Counted from the first letter of the stretch, positions 15,677 through 24,952 are shown. The stretch: 39,594 nucleotides of DNA from Ruegeria haliotis (GCF_013377785.1 NZ_JABXWT010000024.1:1-39594); one strand, 5' to 3'. Notes: generated by a model from the sequence alone, not told the origin. Translations and numbers: made by a program.

Positions 15677-15801
15677 CATGACCCACGGCTACTGATTGGT
15701 AATATGGGTCTTTCATCGCCTTCCAAGACAACCGCAGAACGTAGCCCCACAGCGCTGCACATCGGCGCCCGACGGTCATTGGTGTTTTCCAAAACGCCAA
15801 C

Positions 15802-17079
15802 TCAACCAAACCCGGCGACAGGAGCGGCTTGGCTAAATATCGGGCGTCGGGACTTGATTGTGCGATGCGCCTCGTCGGCATGGCCCGATTTCAATAGTAT
15901 ATTTAGATAGGTTAGCTCCAACAGGTCGCGTTGCGCCCTGCTCCCGCCGAGGCGCGCATGTTCCGCCATGACCGGCGTCAGATTTTGCAGGGCAGCTGTC
16001 CAGTCTTGCCGGGCGATCGCCCCCCAAGCCCTGGCAACCGGGCGCACAAGATCTCCCGCAAATCCCGACTGCGTCTCAGCCAGGACAGCGAGACGATCGC
16101 CGTCTCCTGCCATAGCATGTGCCAACGCGCTATGGATGTCAGCAAAACTCATGCCCGGGTTTGGAAAATACCGTGATGCGTAGTCGCTGAGGTCGCTCCA
16201 AAGCTCTGGCTCCACGTCGAGACCAGCAATCTCGGCGCGGTACAGCAGCGCTGCTGCGTCGGTCAGGACATTTATGGGCAGCGAATGAGAAGCGGCAGGT
16301 GCTATCGAGCTGCTGTAAATTTCCCAAAGTTCCGCCTCATCTTCCTGCTCCAAGGCCCACAACGCGCGATGCCAGCTCAAATGTCCGTGCAAAACGGACC
16401 GTTCATCGTAATTCGCGATCCAGTCGGCAAGGTAGGCGCGGCCGATCTCTCCTGCCCCCTGTTCGTAGAGCGTATGCGCTTTGAAATGCGAGGCATTCGC
16501 ATTGACATTGTTGAGGGCAAGTGAGCGTTCCATCATGGACATCGCCTCATCGAGCTGCCCGACCTCGCAAAGCGCCTGGCCGTGCACGCTCATGATCCAC
16601 CAATCTTCCCCTAGGGCCTCAAGCAGTTGCGTCGTATAAGCAAGTTGCAGGCTTTCTCGGCCAGGTTCGCCTGACATGCCAATCAAACCAAAAATGTTGG
16701 TGCAGATCTGCGCGACCAAAACATCGCGTGAGTAATTTGCAATGTGATCCTGAACTGCGCGTCGTGCCTCAGTCGTGCGTCCTTGAAGTAGCAGTTCGAA
16801 TACAGCGAGATGAGCCGCCTCACGCTCGGTCAACTGCGTTGCGCAGGCACGGGCCGTCGCCATCGCCTTTTGGGCGCCAGGTATGTCAGTGTCATACATC
16901 CGTGCTCTTGCAAGCCCCACAAATCCCAGTGCGAAGCCGGGATCGGCCTCGACAGAGGCGGCAAAGGCATCGCTAGCGCCAAATGTTGCGGCAAGGGTAT
17001 GATTAACCCCCGTGACATAGGCGTCTCGGGCCTCCAGCACGCTGGTAGTCAATGGCAATCCGTATTGATCGGCTAGCAT
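15802..17079 (-). CDS. Tetratricopeptide-repeat protein
   Basis: This is a 425-residue, probably cytoplasmic, all-helical protein without a signal peptide. TPR-like helix pairs are visible throughout, for example FVGLARARMYDTDIPGAQKA, VGQLDEAMSMMERSLALNNV and HRALWALEQEDEAELWEIYS. The overall form resembles the TTC38-like family of single-domain TPR proteins. It probably acts as a protein-binding scaffold; no partner is evident. AGGAG lies about eight bases before the ATG at 17079. It is a single gene convergent with the GlxA regulator, and 15677-15801 between them holds no recognised feature. Confidence 0.75.
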   Translation of the reverse strand: MLADQYGLPLTTSVLEARDAYVTGVNHTLAATFGASDAFAASVEADPGFALGFVGLARARMYDTDIPGAQKAMATARACATQLTEREAAHLAVFELLLQGRTTEARRAVQDHIANYSRDVLVAQICTNIFGLIGMSGEPGRESLQLAYTTQLLEALGEDWWIMSVHGQALCEVGQLDEAMSMMERSLALNNVNANASHFKAHTLYEQGAGEIGRAYLADWIANYDERSVLHGHLSWHRALWALEQEDEAELWEIYSSSIAPAASHSLPINVLTDAAALLYRAEIAGLDVEPELWSDLSDYASRYFPNPGMSFADIHSALAHAMAGDGDRLAVLAETQSGFAGDLVRPVARAWGAIARQDWTAALQNLTPVMAEHARLGGSRAQRDLLELTYLNILLKSGHADEAHRTIKSRRPIFSQAAPVAGFG

Positions 17080-17480
17080 TTCAGGGTCTCCTATTTTGCC
17101 GGCACATCTAACGGTGCGTGCTCAGTTGTCGCTCCAGTAATTTGTGAACATCAAAGCCCAGAAACGGTTTCTTGGATACTCAGAAAATCGAACCATTCAG
17201 GAGCGAAGTTAGAAGGTAACGGTTTCTTAGCCTTCAAGACTGAGCATAGCGGCCCTCACAAGATCGGCTTCGTGGCACTGCAGCGTCGCCCTATTTCCTG
17301 ATCGCTCGGTTTTTAAGAACGGCCCTTTTCCTGCCGTTGGCCCTGTCTTTAGGATACTGCGGTCGCAGCCCACATTGCCGCCATTCGCTGCAAGTGCGAA
17401 ATTATTAGCGCTCGCGTTCTCTGGAGCATGTATCCCATCAACAGTCACCGCAGCTACACGTTCTCCGCCGTGATTGGACA
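17080..17480. other. 401-bp gene-free spacer
   Basis: The spacer between the TPR gene start and the TRAP small-permease stop contains repeat copy 4 and otherwise no structure I can interpret. The 85-codon minus-strand frame crossing the repeat (17227-17484) has no ribosome-binding site or recognisable domain and is not called. Confidence 0.6.
17320..17392 (+). repeat. Dispersed intergenic repeat, copy 4
   Basis: It starts CGGCCCTTTTCCTGCCGTTG, has the central dyad CTGCGGTCGCAG, and ends GCCGCCATTCGCTGCA. With copy 5 it is the best preserved pair (both share CTGCGGTCGCAGCCC). GTGCGAAATTATT follows, similar to the trailing block of copy 1. Confidence 0.65.
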
Positions 17481-18044
17481 TCATTCGAAGGCATCTAGAT
17501 CACCTGCTTGACGATATGTGCCTGCCTTCAAACGCAAGCTGTCCTCGACTATAGAAGCAACGGCAGCAACGCAGACGAGAAAGCCGGAAATGGGCACAAT
17601 CGCGATGGCGAATTTCTTGGGCATGTAGTTTGGCTTGAAAACGATACCGCCGTCCTCCCAGGTGAAATACCACATCTCCCAGTATTTGCCGCCCATGGTC
17701 TGCACCGCCTCGATCCCCCAGACGATCATCACGATGCCCAGACAGAAAATCACGGCAGTCCAGAACTGTTGGATGAAGAATGCAGCCTTTCGTGGAAGCC
17801 AGTTGTAAATCAGGTCAAGCGCGATGTGGTCCTTGTCCCGCACCGTGAGGGCGAGCGCGAAGAAGACCAGCCAGATGTTGCTTAGCACTGTTAGAAGATC
17901 GCCCCAGATTGGTGGGGCCTTGAAGACATAACGCATCACGACCGAGTAGACCGTGAAGGCCACCATCGCCAGAAGCAGCACCGCGCAAAAGGCGGTCAGC
18001 GTCTTCTTGACGGCATTGTCGATGAACTTTATGGCGGCAATCAT
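17481..18044 (-). CDS. TRAP transporter small permease (DctQ family)
   Basis: This is a 187-residue integral membrane protein with the four helices of DctQ-type subunits, beginning MIAAIKFIDNAVKKTLTAF and including LLAMVAFTVYSVVMRYVF, WLVFFALALTVRDKDHIALD (the conserved R-x-x-x-H-I-x-x-D region) and a C-terminal helix. AAAGGAG lies six bases before ATG 18044; a longer frame upstream overlaps dctM and is not used. It pairs with the large permease upstream and the binding protein gene before that, forming a complete TRAP system. A hydrophilic insertion (MGGKYWEMWYFTWEDGG) precedes the last helix. The substrate is unknown. Confidence 0.9.
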   Translation of the reverse strand: MIAAIKFIDNAVKKTLTAFCAVLLLAMVAFTVYSVVMRYVFKAPPIWGDLLTVLSNIWLVFFALALTVRDKDHIALDLIYNWLPRKAAFFIQQFWTAVIFCLGIVMIVWGIEAVQTMGGKYWEMWYFTWEDGGIVFKPNYMPKKFAIAIVPISGFLVCVAAVASIVEDSLRLKAGTYRQAGDLDAFE

Positions 18045-18058
18045 CCAAAGCTCCTTTC

Positions 18059-19348
18059 TCAACTTGCGAAGCCCAGAGCGCGCGGAAGATACATAGTAAT
18101 GTCCGGCACGACGATCAGCACGAAAAGCAGCACGAAAAGCGCAACCAGGTAGGGCAGCATGGCGAGGGCGACCTTCTCTAGCCGCACTTCGGCGATGGCG
18201 CTCGCAGTGAAGAAGGCAACGCCAACGGGCGGTGTGACCGAACCGATCAGGAAGCCCACCACGACCACCAATGCTGCCTGCACATCCGGGTAGCCCGCCT
18301 TGACCATCACGTCCACCAGGACCGGGCCTGCCACGATAATGTTGGCTGCCGAGTCCATCACCATGCCCAGAAGACAGATGAACAGAACCAGAACCAGCGC
18401 AAAAATCAGCGGGTTGTAGGTGTAGCTTAGCAACCATAGTTCAAGCTGGCTGATCGCGCCCAGCGAGGTAAGAAGCCAGCTGAACGGGCCAGAAGCCGCG
18501 ATAATGATGAAGACCATCGCGGAATTACGGAAAGCGCGCACGAACGCGCTCTTGCAATTGGTCCAGGTGATGGTGCGGTAGATAAACAGACCCACGAACA
18601 GCGCGATGGTCGCCGTCAACGCACCCGCCTCCACCACACCGGCAATGCCGAAAACGACCGATCCGACCAGAACCACCGGGATCAGAAGGGCAAAGGATGA
18701 CTTGTACCCGGCAATGGCGATGCCTTTGAGACTGAAGGGCTCCTCGCTGCGCTCGAAGTTTTTCTGACGCGCAATGACGTAGTTGATGATCATCAGAAGC
18801 CCGCCGATCATCAGGCCCGGTATGATCCCGCCTGCAAACAATGCGCCAACAGAGATGCCACCCGCATTCGCCAGAACGATCATCATGATCGACGGCGGGA
18901 TGATCCCGCCAATTGTGGAACTGACTGCGGTGATTGCCGCGGCGAATTCCGGCGGGTATCCCGCCTTTTTCATTCCCGGCACAAGGAGTGACCCGACCGT
19001 CGCTGTGTCGGCCACGACCGAGCCGTTCATTCCGGCAAAGAACATGGAAACCAGCACGTTGGCCTGCGCCATGCTGCCGCGCATCCGCCCGATGATCCGC
19101 TGGCTCAAATCCACAAGACGATCGGTTATCGTGGCCGAAGTCATAAGCTCGCCGGTCAGCATGAAGAAAGGAATGGCCGTCAGCGGCACCGAGTCGATCG
19201 CCTGAAACATCTGGCTGGGGATCAGGATCATCGGGGCAGCGTCGGTGATCAGGATATAGACCACCGGGATCAGGATCATCACGAAGCCAACTGGTGCGCC
19301 CAGCATTATCATCACGACCAGGATCGTCAGAAGTGCGACGCTTTCCAT
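18059..19348 (-). CDS. TRAP transporter large permease (DctM family)
   Basis: This is a 429-residue polytopic membrane protein of normal DctM length with about twelve helices. Family segments are visible: MLGAPVGFVMILIPVVY near the N terminus, FMLTGELMTSATITDRLVDL, FAGMNGSVVADTATVGSLLV, AVSSTIGGIIPPSIMMIVLA, and GSVTPPVGVAFFTASAIAEV near the C terminus. It catalyses sodium- or proton-driven uptake of the solute delivered by the binding protein. The gene is preceded by a stem-loop that separates it from dctP and is followed by dctQ after 14 bases. Confidence 0.95.
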   Translation of the reverse strand: MESVALLTILVVMIMLGAPVGFVMILIPVVYILITDAAPMILIPSQMFQAIDSVPLTAIPFFMLTGELMTSATITDRLVDLSQRIIGRMRGSMAQANVLVSMFFAGMNGSVVADTATVGSLLVPGMKKAGYPPEFAAAITAVSSTIGGIIPPSIMMIVLANAGGISVGALFAGGIIPGLMIGGLLMIINYVIARQKNFERSEEPFSLKGIAIAGYKSSFALLIPVVLVGSVVFGIAGVVEAGALTATIALFVGLFIYRTITWTNCKSAFVRAFRNSAMVFIIIAASGPFSWLLTSLGAISQLELWLLSYTYNPLIFALVLVLFICLLGMVMDSAANIIVAGPVLVDVMVKAGYPDVQAALVVVVGFLIGSVTPPVGVAFFTASAIAEVRLEKVALAMLPYLVALFVLLFVLIVVPDITMYLPRALGFAS

Positions 19349-19379
19349 TCAATCTATCTCGCTTCAGCTATTGTTATTG

Positions 19380-19408
19380 AAGGGCGCGGAACCCGACCCC
19401 GCGCCCTT
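19380..19408 (-). terminator. Intercistronic stem-loop between dctP and dctM
   Basis: AAGGGCGCGG and CCGCGCCCTT form a perfect 10-bp stem with a nine-base loop. It lies between the binding-protein gene and the permease genes on the same strand. Such structures commonly reduce read-through or protect the upstream message so that the binding protein is made in excess; that role is inferred. Confidence 0.65.
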
Positions 19409-19435
19409 GCAAATCTCGACCGTGGTAAGCTCAAA

Positions 19436-20476
19436 TTAGAGCGCGCCGGCCTCTTCCAACTGAGCAATGAAATTGTTCATGCCCTGCTCTTCCAGAACGC
19501 GGCGCGCGGTTGCCGGGTCGTAGGTGCCCTTGGCATTAAGCCAGGCGTCGATGGCCCCGGCACGCCAGAGCGTAAGTTCTTCCTCGGTCGGAACATACCA
19601 GTTCTTCGCGGTTTCCTTGATGGAAATCTCACCTGCCTCGACCCATTCGCGGTCCAGTTCCTGCACCCTTTGGCCAAACGCTTTCGCTGCCGTATGCAGC
19701 CATTCCTTTTCCTGATCGGTCAGCGCATCATACTGACGCTTGTCGATGGAAAGCTGATTGCCTGACCACGACCCACCGATCTCGGTGAAATACGGGGCAA
19801 CCTCATGCAGCTTGGCCACATGCTGCCAGGGAGTTGCGACATACTGGCCAGAAACAACACCGGTCTGTAGCCCTTGATAGAGTTGCGCCCAGTCATACGG
19901 CACGGGAACGGCACCCCAGTTCTTGACCAGCGTGTATTCGATCGGGCTCTTGGTAACGCGCCACTTAAGCCCCTCCATGTCCGCTGGCACCCGTACTGGT
20001 CCATTCGCATTGCCCAACTGCCGGAAACCACCCGAAGAATAGACGGTCAGGCAGACATGACCCGCCTCCTCAGCAGCGACCTGACATTGCTTCTCGGCCA
20101 ACCAATCGGATGAAATCCGGTCCGCATCCTCGATGCTTTTGAAAATGTAAGGCAGATCGAATATTGCAAGCGCCGTTCCGAAATTGCCAAAGTTCGCCGT
20201 GGAGCTTGTCCAAAGCGCCAGAAGCCCCTGGTTCGCTTGTTCGCCACATGTCTGTTCGCTGCAAAGTGACTTGCGATAGTGCGGCTCAATCTTCAACTGA
20301 CCGCCCGACACTTCTTCCAGCGTTGGGATCAGAGCCTGATCAATGGCATCCCCAATCGGCATGCCAATAAAACCCACCGTTCCCAGTTTTAGCACTTTTT
20401 CGGCTGCCGCGGATTGCGTGAACAATGCGGTTGCCGACGCAAGACAGACTGCCTTTAGTATTGACGACATTTTCAT
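19436..20476 (-). CDS. TRAP transporter solute-binding protein (DctP family)
   Basis: This is a 346-residue preprotein with a signal peptide (LASATALFTQSAAAEK, cleavage near residue 25). The mature part has the DctP fold signature: LKLGTVGFIGMPIGDAIDQ, then GGFRQLGNANGPVRVPADME, the conserved Arg-containing segment GLKWRVTKSPIEYTLVKNWG, and PYDWAQLYQGLQTGVVSGQ. The Arg in KWRV is the expected ligand-carboxylate contact, suggesting an organic acid or a related oxygenated compound. Four cysteines (in SLCSEQTCGEQ, KQCQVAAEEAGHVC) may form disulfides. GGGAG lies nine bases before the ATG. It is divergent from the MocR gene and is the first gene of the TRAP operon. Confidence 0.92.
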   Translation of the reverse strand: MKMSSILKAVCLASATALFTQSAAAEKVLKLGTVGFIGMPIGDAIDQALIPTLEEVSGGQLKIEPHYRKSLCSEQTCGEQANQGLLALWTSSTANFGNFGTALAIFDLPYIFKSIEDADRISSDWLAEKQCQVAAEEAGHVCLTVYSSGGFRQLGNANGPVRVPADMEGLKWRVTKSPIEYTLVKNWGAVPVPYDWAQLYQGLQTGVVSGQYVATPWQHVAKLHEVAPYFTEIGGSWSGNQLSIDKRQYDALTDQEKEWLHTAAKAFGQRVQELDREWVEAGEISIKETAKNWYVPTEEELTLWRAGAIDAWLNAKGTYDPATARRVLEEQGMNNFIAQLEEAGAL

Positions 20477-20543
20477 TGGATCATTCTCCCGTTGAACTTT
20501 TCTCTCTTGCTCTCATCATCGACCTGCCCCCGGACCGGTGAAA

Positions 20544-20574
20544 GTGACAGATTGACTAAAAGCAGGTGACAGAT
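20544..20574. promoter_or_regulatory. Direct repeat, candidate MocR-type operator
   Basis: GTGACAGAT occurs at 20544-20552 and again at 20566-20574, 22 bases apart, close to two helical turns. MocR-type regulators typically bind such direct repeats. The site lies in the 89-bp region between divergent dctP and the MocR gene, and the second copy overlaps the GTG start codon assumed for the regulator. Confidence 0.55.
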
Positions 20575-22110
20575 CGCCAGGAGCCTGACAGGCTACTGTA
20601 CGGAACGTTACAACAATTGGCAAAAGCACTAGATGAGGGGACAGGTTTGAGCTCGACCGCATTGCGATTCATAAAGCTTCCTGAAAATTCTCGTCTCAGT
20701 TTACGCGACCAAGTCTGCGAAATTGTCAGTGCAGCAATCATGTCGGATGCGCTGGCCTACGACCGTCCGTTGCCGTCCTGCCGACAGTTGGCAGACCAGC
20801 TTGAGGTCTCGAGAAACACCATCTTTGCAGCTTACAATCGTTTGGTGGATCTTGAGTTCTTGGTGTCGCGTGATCGATCAGGCTATTTCGTTCACCCGAA
20901 GATGGCCGAGCTGCAAACTGCGCGCGGAAAGGCCAAGGCGGACGATCGCGAGACCCAGGAATGTCCGGTCAACTTCAAGCCCAACAATCTTGAACCGATC
21001 ATCATGCCTGTGGACTACCGCAGCTATCCCTATCCGTTCATTTACAATCAAACCGATCCGGATCTTTTTCCCGTTGACGGTTGGCGTGAATGCTCCAGAC
21101 AGGTGCTGGGGCGCGCGCGCATGCCGGCATGGGCCAGCGACGCCGTCGAAAGCGACAGCCCGCAACTATTGCAGCAACTGCGCCAGCGCCTTCTGACTAC
21201 ACGCGGTATCTATGCCGAAGACAACGAAATCCTGATCACGCTCGGCGCGCAAAATGCCCTGTTCATTCTAGGGTCGATCTTCGCGCCTCAGGGCAACCCG
21301 GTCGCAATGGAAAACCCTGGCTACTTCGGCGCACGAAATGCCTTTGTGCAGTCCGGCAACACGCTCATCGGGGTCCCGATCGACCAGGAAGGCCTGATCC
21401 CATCGGCGATACCCGAGGGCTGTCAACTGGTCTTTACAACTCCCAGCCACCAATTCCCGACGATGGTCACAATGAGCCAAAGCCGTCGTGAAGAGCTGAT
21501 CAAAACGGCTGTGGAAAAAGACCTTATCATTATCGAAGACGACTATGACGTCGCCATGAACGCCTTCACACAGCCCCCCCTGTCATTGCGGTCACTAGAT
21601 ACAACTGGTCGAGTGATCTATGTCGGCAGCTTGTCAAAAATCGTCTCTAAAGGGCTCCGTATGGGCTTTGTAGTGGCCCATCGCGATATCATCCGTCAGG
21701 CACGCATCGCCCGCGGCGTGATGATGCGCCATCCACCAACAATTCTTCAGGAAATCTTGGCGCTGTTTCTTCGTCTTGGTCACTACGACGCGCATGTACA
21801 GAGGATCGGCGATCGGTTCAGCGAGCGCTGGCATGCGATGAACGACGCCATCGACACCCATCTTGGCATGATGCAGCGATCCAGGACGGAAGGCAGTACA
21901 TCCTTCTGGCTGACCGGGCCCGAGGGGTTTGATTCCAGCGCGCTGGCGGAACGGCTGCGCGAAAAAGGAGTTCTGATCGACAAGGGGCAGCGCTACTACA
22001 TTGGCAACAGCGACAGCAGAAGCTTCCGTCTTGGCTTCGCATATGTGCCCGTATCCAAGTTCCAGTCCGGTGTGAAGCTTATCGCCGACGAGGTTCGCAA
22101 ACGGTTGTGA
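20566..22110 (+). CDS. MocR-type regulator (GntR winged helix fused to aminotransferase fold)
   Basis: This is a protein of up to 514 residues. Residues about 45-115 form a GntR-type winged helix (LSLRDQVCEIVSAAIMSDAL, then SCRQLADQLEVSRNTIFAAY and a wing ending GYFV). The rest is a fold-type I aminotransferase domain with IIIEDDYD and the PLP-lysine segment YVGSLSKIVSKGLRMGFV. Such proteins use PLP or an amino compound as signal. It is divergent from the TRAP operon and precedes the epoxide hydrolase and aldehyde dehydrogenase genes, so it likely controls all of them. The start is uncertain: GTG 20566 falls in the direct repeat, whereas TTG 20647 lies six bases after GAGGGG and would remove 27 residues without touching the winged helix. 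Confidence 0.9.
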   Translation: MTDRQEPDRLLYGTLQQLAKALDEGTGLSSTALRFIKLPENSRLSLRDQVCEIVSAAIMSDALAYDRPLPSCRQLADQLEVSRNTIFAAYNRLVDLEFLVSRDRSGYFVHPKMAELQTARGKAKADDRETQECPVNFKPNNLEPIIMPVDYRSYPYPFIYNQTDPDLFPVDGWRECSRQVLGRARMPAWASDAVESDSPQLLQQLRQRLLTTRGIYAEDNEILITLGAQNALFILGSIFAPQGNPVAMENPGYFGARNAFVQSGNTLIGVPIDQEGLIPSAIPEGCQLVFTTPSHQFPTMVTMSQSRREELIKTAVEKDLIIIEDDYDVAMNAFTQPPLSLRSLDTTGRVIYVGSLSKIVSKGLRMGFVVAHRDIIRQARIARGVMMRHPPTILQEILALFLRLGHYDAHVQRIGDRFSERWHAMNDAIDTHLGMMQRSRTEGSTSFWLTGPEGFDSSALAERLREKGVLIDKGQRYYIGNSDSRSFRLGFAYVPVSKFQSGVKLIADEVRKRL

Positions 22111-22258
22111 GGCCTCCTTGGGATGCAAGCCACCATCTGTCCCTGTGAAATGCGCGCTCTGTCCCTCGCGATCCGTCGATTTCTCAAGTTATCTGAGTTT
22201 CACGCCCCCCCTTGCGAGAGGTGTGGGATGATGTCTGTGAGATCAGGGGACCCGACCT

Positions 22259-23431
22259 TTGAAAGATCAATTAACCTCCAATCCGAATGTGACGCCATTT
22301 CATTTTCAGGTGCCCGATGCGGTACTGAATGACATATTGGCCCGCGTTGCCAACTACCCTTGGCACGAGATGCCCGATGACGGCGGTTGGGGCTACGGCA
22401 CCAACATGGACTACCTGAAAAAGCTCTGTGCCTACTGGGTAGATGGGTTCGACTGGCGTGTTCAAGAGGCGCGCATCAACGAGTTTTCCAACTTCCGCAC
22501 CCCGGTCGACGGGATCGACATGCACTTTATCTATGAATCCGGGAGCGGCAAAAACCCGATGCCGCTGATGATCAGTCACGGCTGGCCGGGTTCTGTAGCC
22601 GAGTTCTTCGAAATCATCGAGCCGCTGGCCCATCCCGAACGCTTTGGCGGCGATACCTCCGATGCCTTTACCGTCATCGCCCCCTCGCTGCCGGGATTCG
22701 CGTTCTCGGGTCGCCCGCCCCGCCCCTACGGGCCGCGCAAGATGGCACATGTCATCAACTCCCTGATGACAGAAAAATTGGGTTTTAGTGGCTATCTGGC
22801 GCAGGGCGGCGACTGGGGGGGAGCGGTCTGTTCATGGCTGGGCTACGACCATGCCCCCGCCTGTTCTGCGATCCATGTCAACGTTCTGACCATGCGGCAC
22901 CCGGACGGGCCTCAGACTGCCGAAGAAAGAGCATGGGAAGCGCAATTTGACCATGATCAGATCATGCAGAATGGATATCGTACGCAACAGGCGACGCGAC
23001 CGCAGACGCTAAGTTACGCCATGATGGACAGCCCCGTGGGCATAGCCGCATGGTTGATCGAGAAGTTCCATGATTGGTCAGATGTGCCGGTGGGTGGCAT
23101 TGAAAACGCCCATTCAAAAGATGAACTTCTGACCAACATCATGATCTACATCACCACGCGCTGTTTCAATACAGCGTCATGGATATACTACGGACGGCGC
23201 GAGGAAGGCGGGCGCATCTTGTCGCCTGAAGGCAAGCGCGTCGAGGTGCCAACTGGCTGTGCCGTTTTTCCCGCCGAAATGCTGCGTTGGCCACCGCGCA
23301 GCTATGCGGAGCGCATCTACAACATTCAGCACTGGACCGAAATGCCGCGTGGCGGCCATTTCGCGGCGATGGAAGAGCCGCAGATGCTCTTGAATGACAT
23401 TCGCAAATTCGCGCGCAGTTTGCGCCGCTGA
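22259..23431 (+). CDS. Epoxide hydrolase, EPHX1-like
   Basis: This is a 390-residue alpha/beta hydrolase with the N-terminal EHN region of microsomal-type epoxide hydrolases (PFHFQVPDAVLNDILARVAN, then GTNMDYLKKLCAYWVDGFDW). HGWPGS at 107-112 is the oxyanion motif, Asp185 in QGGDWGG is the expected nucleophile, and His367 in RGGHFAAMEEP is the expected catalytic base. The enzyme adds water to an epoxide to give a diol. The best start I can find is TTG at 22259, about ten bases after GGGGA; no in-frame ATG lies near it. It is 16 bases upstream of the aldehyde dehydrogenase, so the two are one operon. With the TRAP system they suggest catabolism of an epoxide-containing or epoxide-forming substrate. 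Confidence 0.9.
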   Translation: MKDQLTSNPNVTPFHFQVPDAVLNDILARVANYPWHEMPDDGGWGYGTNMDYLKKLCAYWVDGFDWRVQEARINEFSNFRTPVDGIDMHFIYESGSGKNPMPLMISHGWPGSVAEFFEIIEPLAHPERFGGDTSDAFTVIAPSLPGFAFSGRPPRPYGPRKMAHVINSLMTEKLGFSGYLAQGGDWGGAVCSWLGYDHAPACSAIHVNVLTMRHPDGPQTAEERAWEAQFDHDQIMQNGYRTQQATRPQTLSYAMMDSPVGIAAWLIEKFHDWSDVPVGGIENAHSKDELLTNIMIYITTRCFNTASWIYYGRREEGGRILSPEGKRVEVPTGCAVFPAEMLRWPPRSYAERIYNIQHWTEMPRGGHFAAMEEPQMLLNDIRKFARSLRR

Positions 23432-23447
23432 TCCGACGGAGACAGAC

Positions 23448-24941
23448 ATGACCCTTTCCCACGCCGACTATCAGGCTATCGCCTCCAAACTGAAACCCAA
23501 TGGTCAAGCATTCATCGACGGCGCTTTCTGTGATGCTGCAGATGGCGAGAAATTCGAGACAACCAACCCTGCATCGGGAGACGTCTTGGCTGAGGTCGCA
23601 CACTGCAAGGCGGCGGATGTGAACCGTGCCGTTGCCGCGGCACGGCGTGCGTTCAATGAAGGCACCTGGTCGCGAGCGGAGCCGGAAGAGCGCAAGGAGG
23701 TCCTTCTGCAGGTCGCCAAACTGGTGCGCGAGCACGCCCATGAGCTGGCGGTCCTTGAAAGTATTGATGCCGGCAAGACAATCAATGACTGCATGGAGGA
23801 GATCGGCGTCGAGGTCCCGAAATTCTTCCAGTGGTACGCCGAGTTGGCAGACAAGACCTTTGGCAAGGTTGCCAACACAGGTCCCGGTGCCTTGGGGCTG
23901 GTGATACAGGAACCCATCGGCGTTGCCGGGGCCATTTTGCCATGGAACTTCCCGCTGCTGATGGCCGCTTTCAAGATCGCTCCGGCTCTAGCGACGGGGT
24001 GCTCTGCAGTGATCAAACCCGCCGAACAGACACCGCTGTCAACCCTACGCCTTGCCGAACTGATGCACGAAGCCGGAGTTCCTGCCGGGGTCATCAACGT
24101 CATTCCGGGTTACGGTGAAACCGCCGGTCAAGCCGTAGGTCTGCACAGCGATATAGACACTGTGTCCTTCACCGGCTCGACCGAGGTAGGCCGGATGTTC
24201 ATGCGCTATTCCGGGGACAGCAACCTCAAGGTTGTCGGCCTGGAACTGGGTGGCAAAAGCCCGTTTATCGTGCTCGGCGACGCCGTCATGGATGACGATC
24301 TGATTGACCATGCCGCAATGGCGGCCTTCTGGAACGGTGGGCAGAATTGTTCAGCCAACATGCGCCAACTGATCGCTGCGCCGCTGGTCGAGGAGTTCTC
24401 ATCGCGCATTGTTGACCGCGTCAGGGCTTTCAAACTGGGCGATCCGCTGGATCCTGCCACCGATATTGGCTCGATGATCACCAGGGACCACAAGGAATTG
24501 GTCATGCGCTATATCCAAAGTGGTCTCGAAGATGGTGCAAGCAAGATTATGGGCGGCAATAGCGAACTTCCAGGTCATTTTATCGAACCCACCGTGTTTC
24601 AGAACGTGACGCCAGAGATGAAAATCGCGCGCGAAGAAATTTTTGGGCCTGTTCTTGGCATAATGTCGGTGAACTCTGCCGAAGAGGCGCTAACCGTTGC
24701 CTGTGACACCGACTATGGCCTGCACGCCACCGTATTCACCCAGGATATCGACCAAGCCATTCACATGGCGCGGTCGCTGCCGTGTGGTACAGTTTCTGTC
24801 AACGGATATTCCGAGGGTGATATCAAGACTCCGTTTGGAGGTTATAAACAATCAGGATCGCTAGCGCGAGACAACGGAACCGAAGCATTGGAACAATACC
24901 TGCAAACCAAGACAATCTGGATTCAAACGAAAGCCGGTTGA
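23448..24941 (+). CDS. NAD(P)-dependent aldehyde dehydrogenase
   Basis: This is a 497-residue enzyme of the aldehyde dehydrogenase superfamily, oxidising an aldehyde to the carboxylate. Motifs are in order: ILPWNFPLLMAAFKIAPALA (cofactor site and Asn), KPAEQTPLSTL, FTGSTEVGR, Glu266 in LELGGKSP, nucleophile Cys301 in GGQNCSANMR, and EEIFGPVLGIM. Length and motif order are normal for the PuuC/AldH-like group. ATG 23448 follows GGAG; the longer upstream frame overlaps the epoxide hydrolase and is not used. It follows that gene by 16 bases, and a stem-loop with TTT ends the unit at 24953-24986. The physiological aldehyde is unknown. Confidence 0.95.
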   Translation: MTLSHADYQAIASKLKPNGQAFIDGAFCDAADGEKFETTNPASGDVLAEVAHCKAADVNRAVAAARRAFNEGTWSRAEPEERKEVLLQVAKLVREHAHELAVLESIDAGKTINDCMEEIGVEVPKFFQWYAELADKTFGKVANTGPGALGLVIQEPIGVAGAILPWNFPLLMAAFKIAPALATGCSAVIKPAEQTPLSTLRLAELMHEAGVPAGVINVIPGYGETAGQAVGLHSDIDTVSFTGSTEVGRMFMRYSGDSNLKVVGLELGGKSPFIVLGDAVMDDDLIDHAAMAAFWNGGQNCSANMRQLIAAPLVEEFSSRIVDRVRAFKLGDPLDPATDIGSMITRDHKELVMRYIQSGLEDGASKIMGGNSELPGHFIEPTVFQNVTPEMKIAREEIFGPVLGIMSVNSAEEALTVACDTDYGLHATVFTQDIDQAIHMARSLPCGTVSVNGYSEGDIKTPFGGYKQSGSLARDNGTEALEQYLQTKTIWIQTKAG

Positions 24942-24952
24942 GCAAGCCTTGG

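Noticed and set aside
17227..17484. 85-codon minus-strand frame before the TRAP genes
   Set aside because: It is largely the dispersed repeat read as protein and has no ribosome-binding site or recognised feature.
18525..19352. Arg/Asp-rich frame of about 275 codons overlapping dctM
   Set aside because: Its composition is that of an out-of-frame reading of a G+C-rich membrane gene, and the DctM frame is complete.
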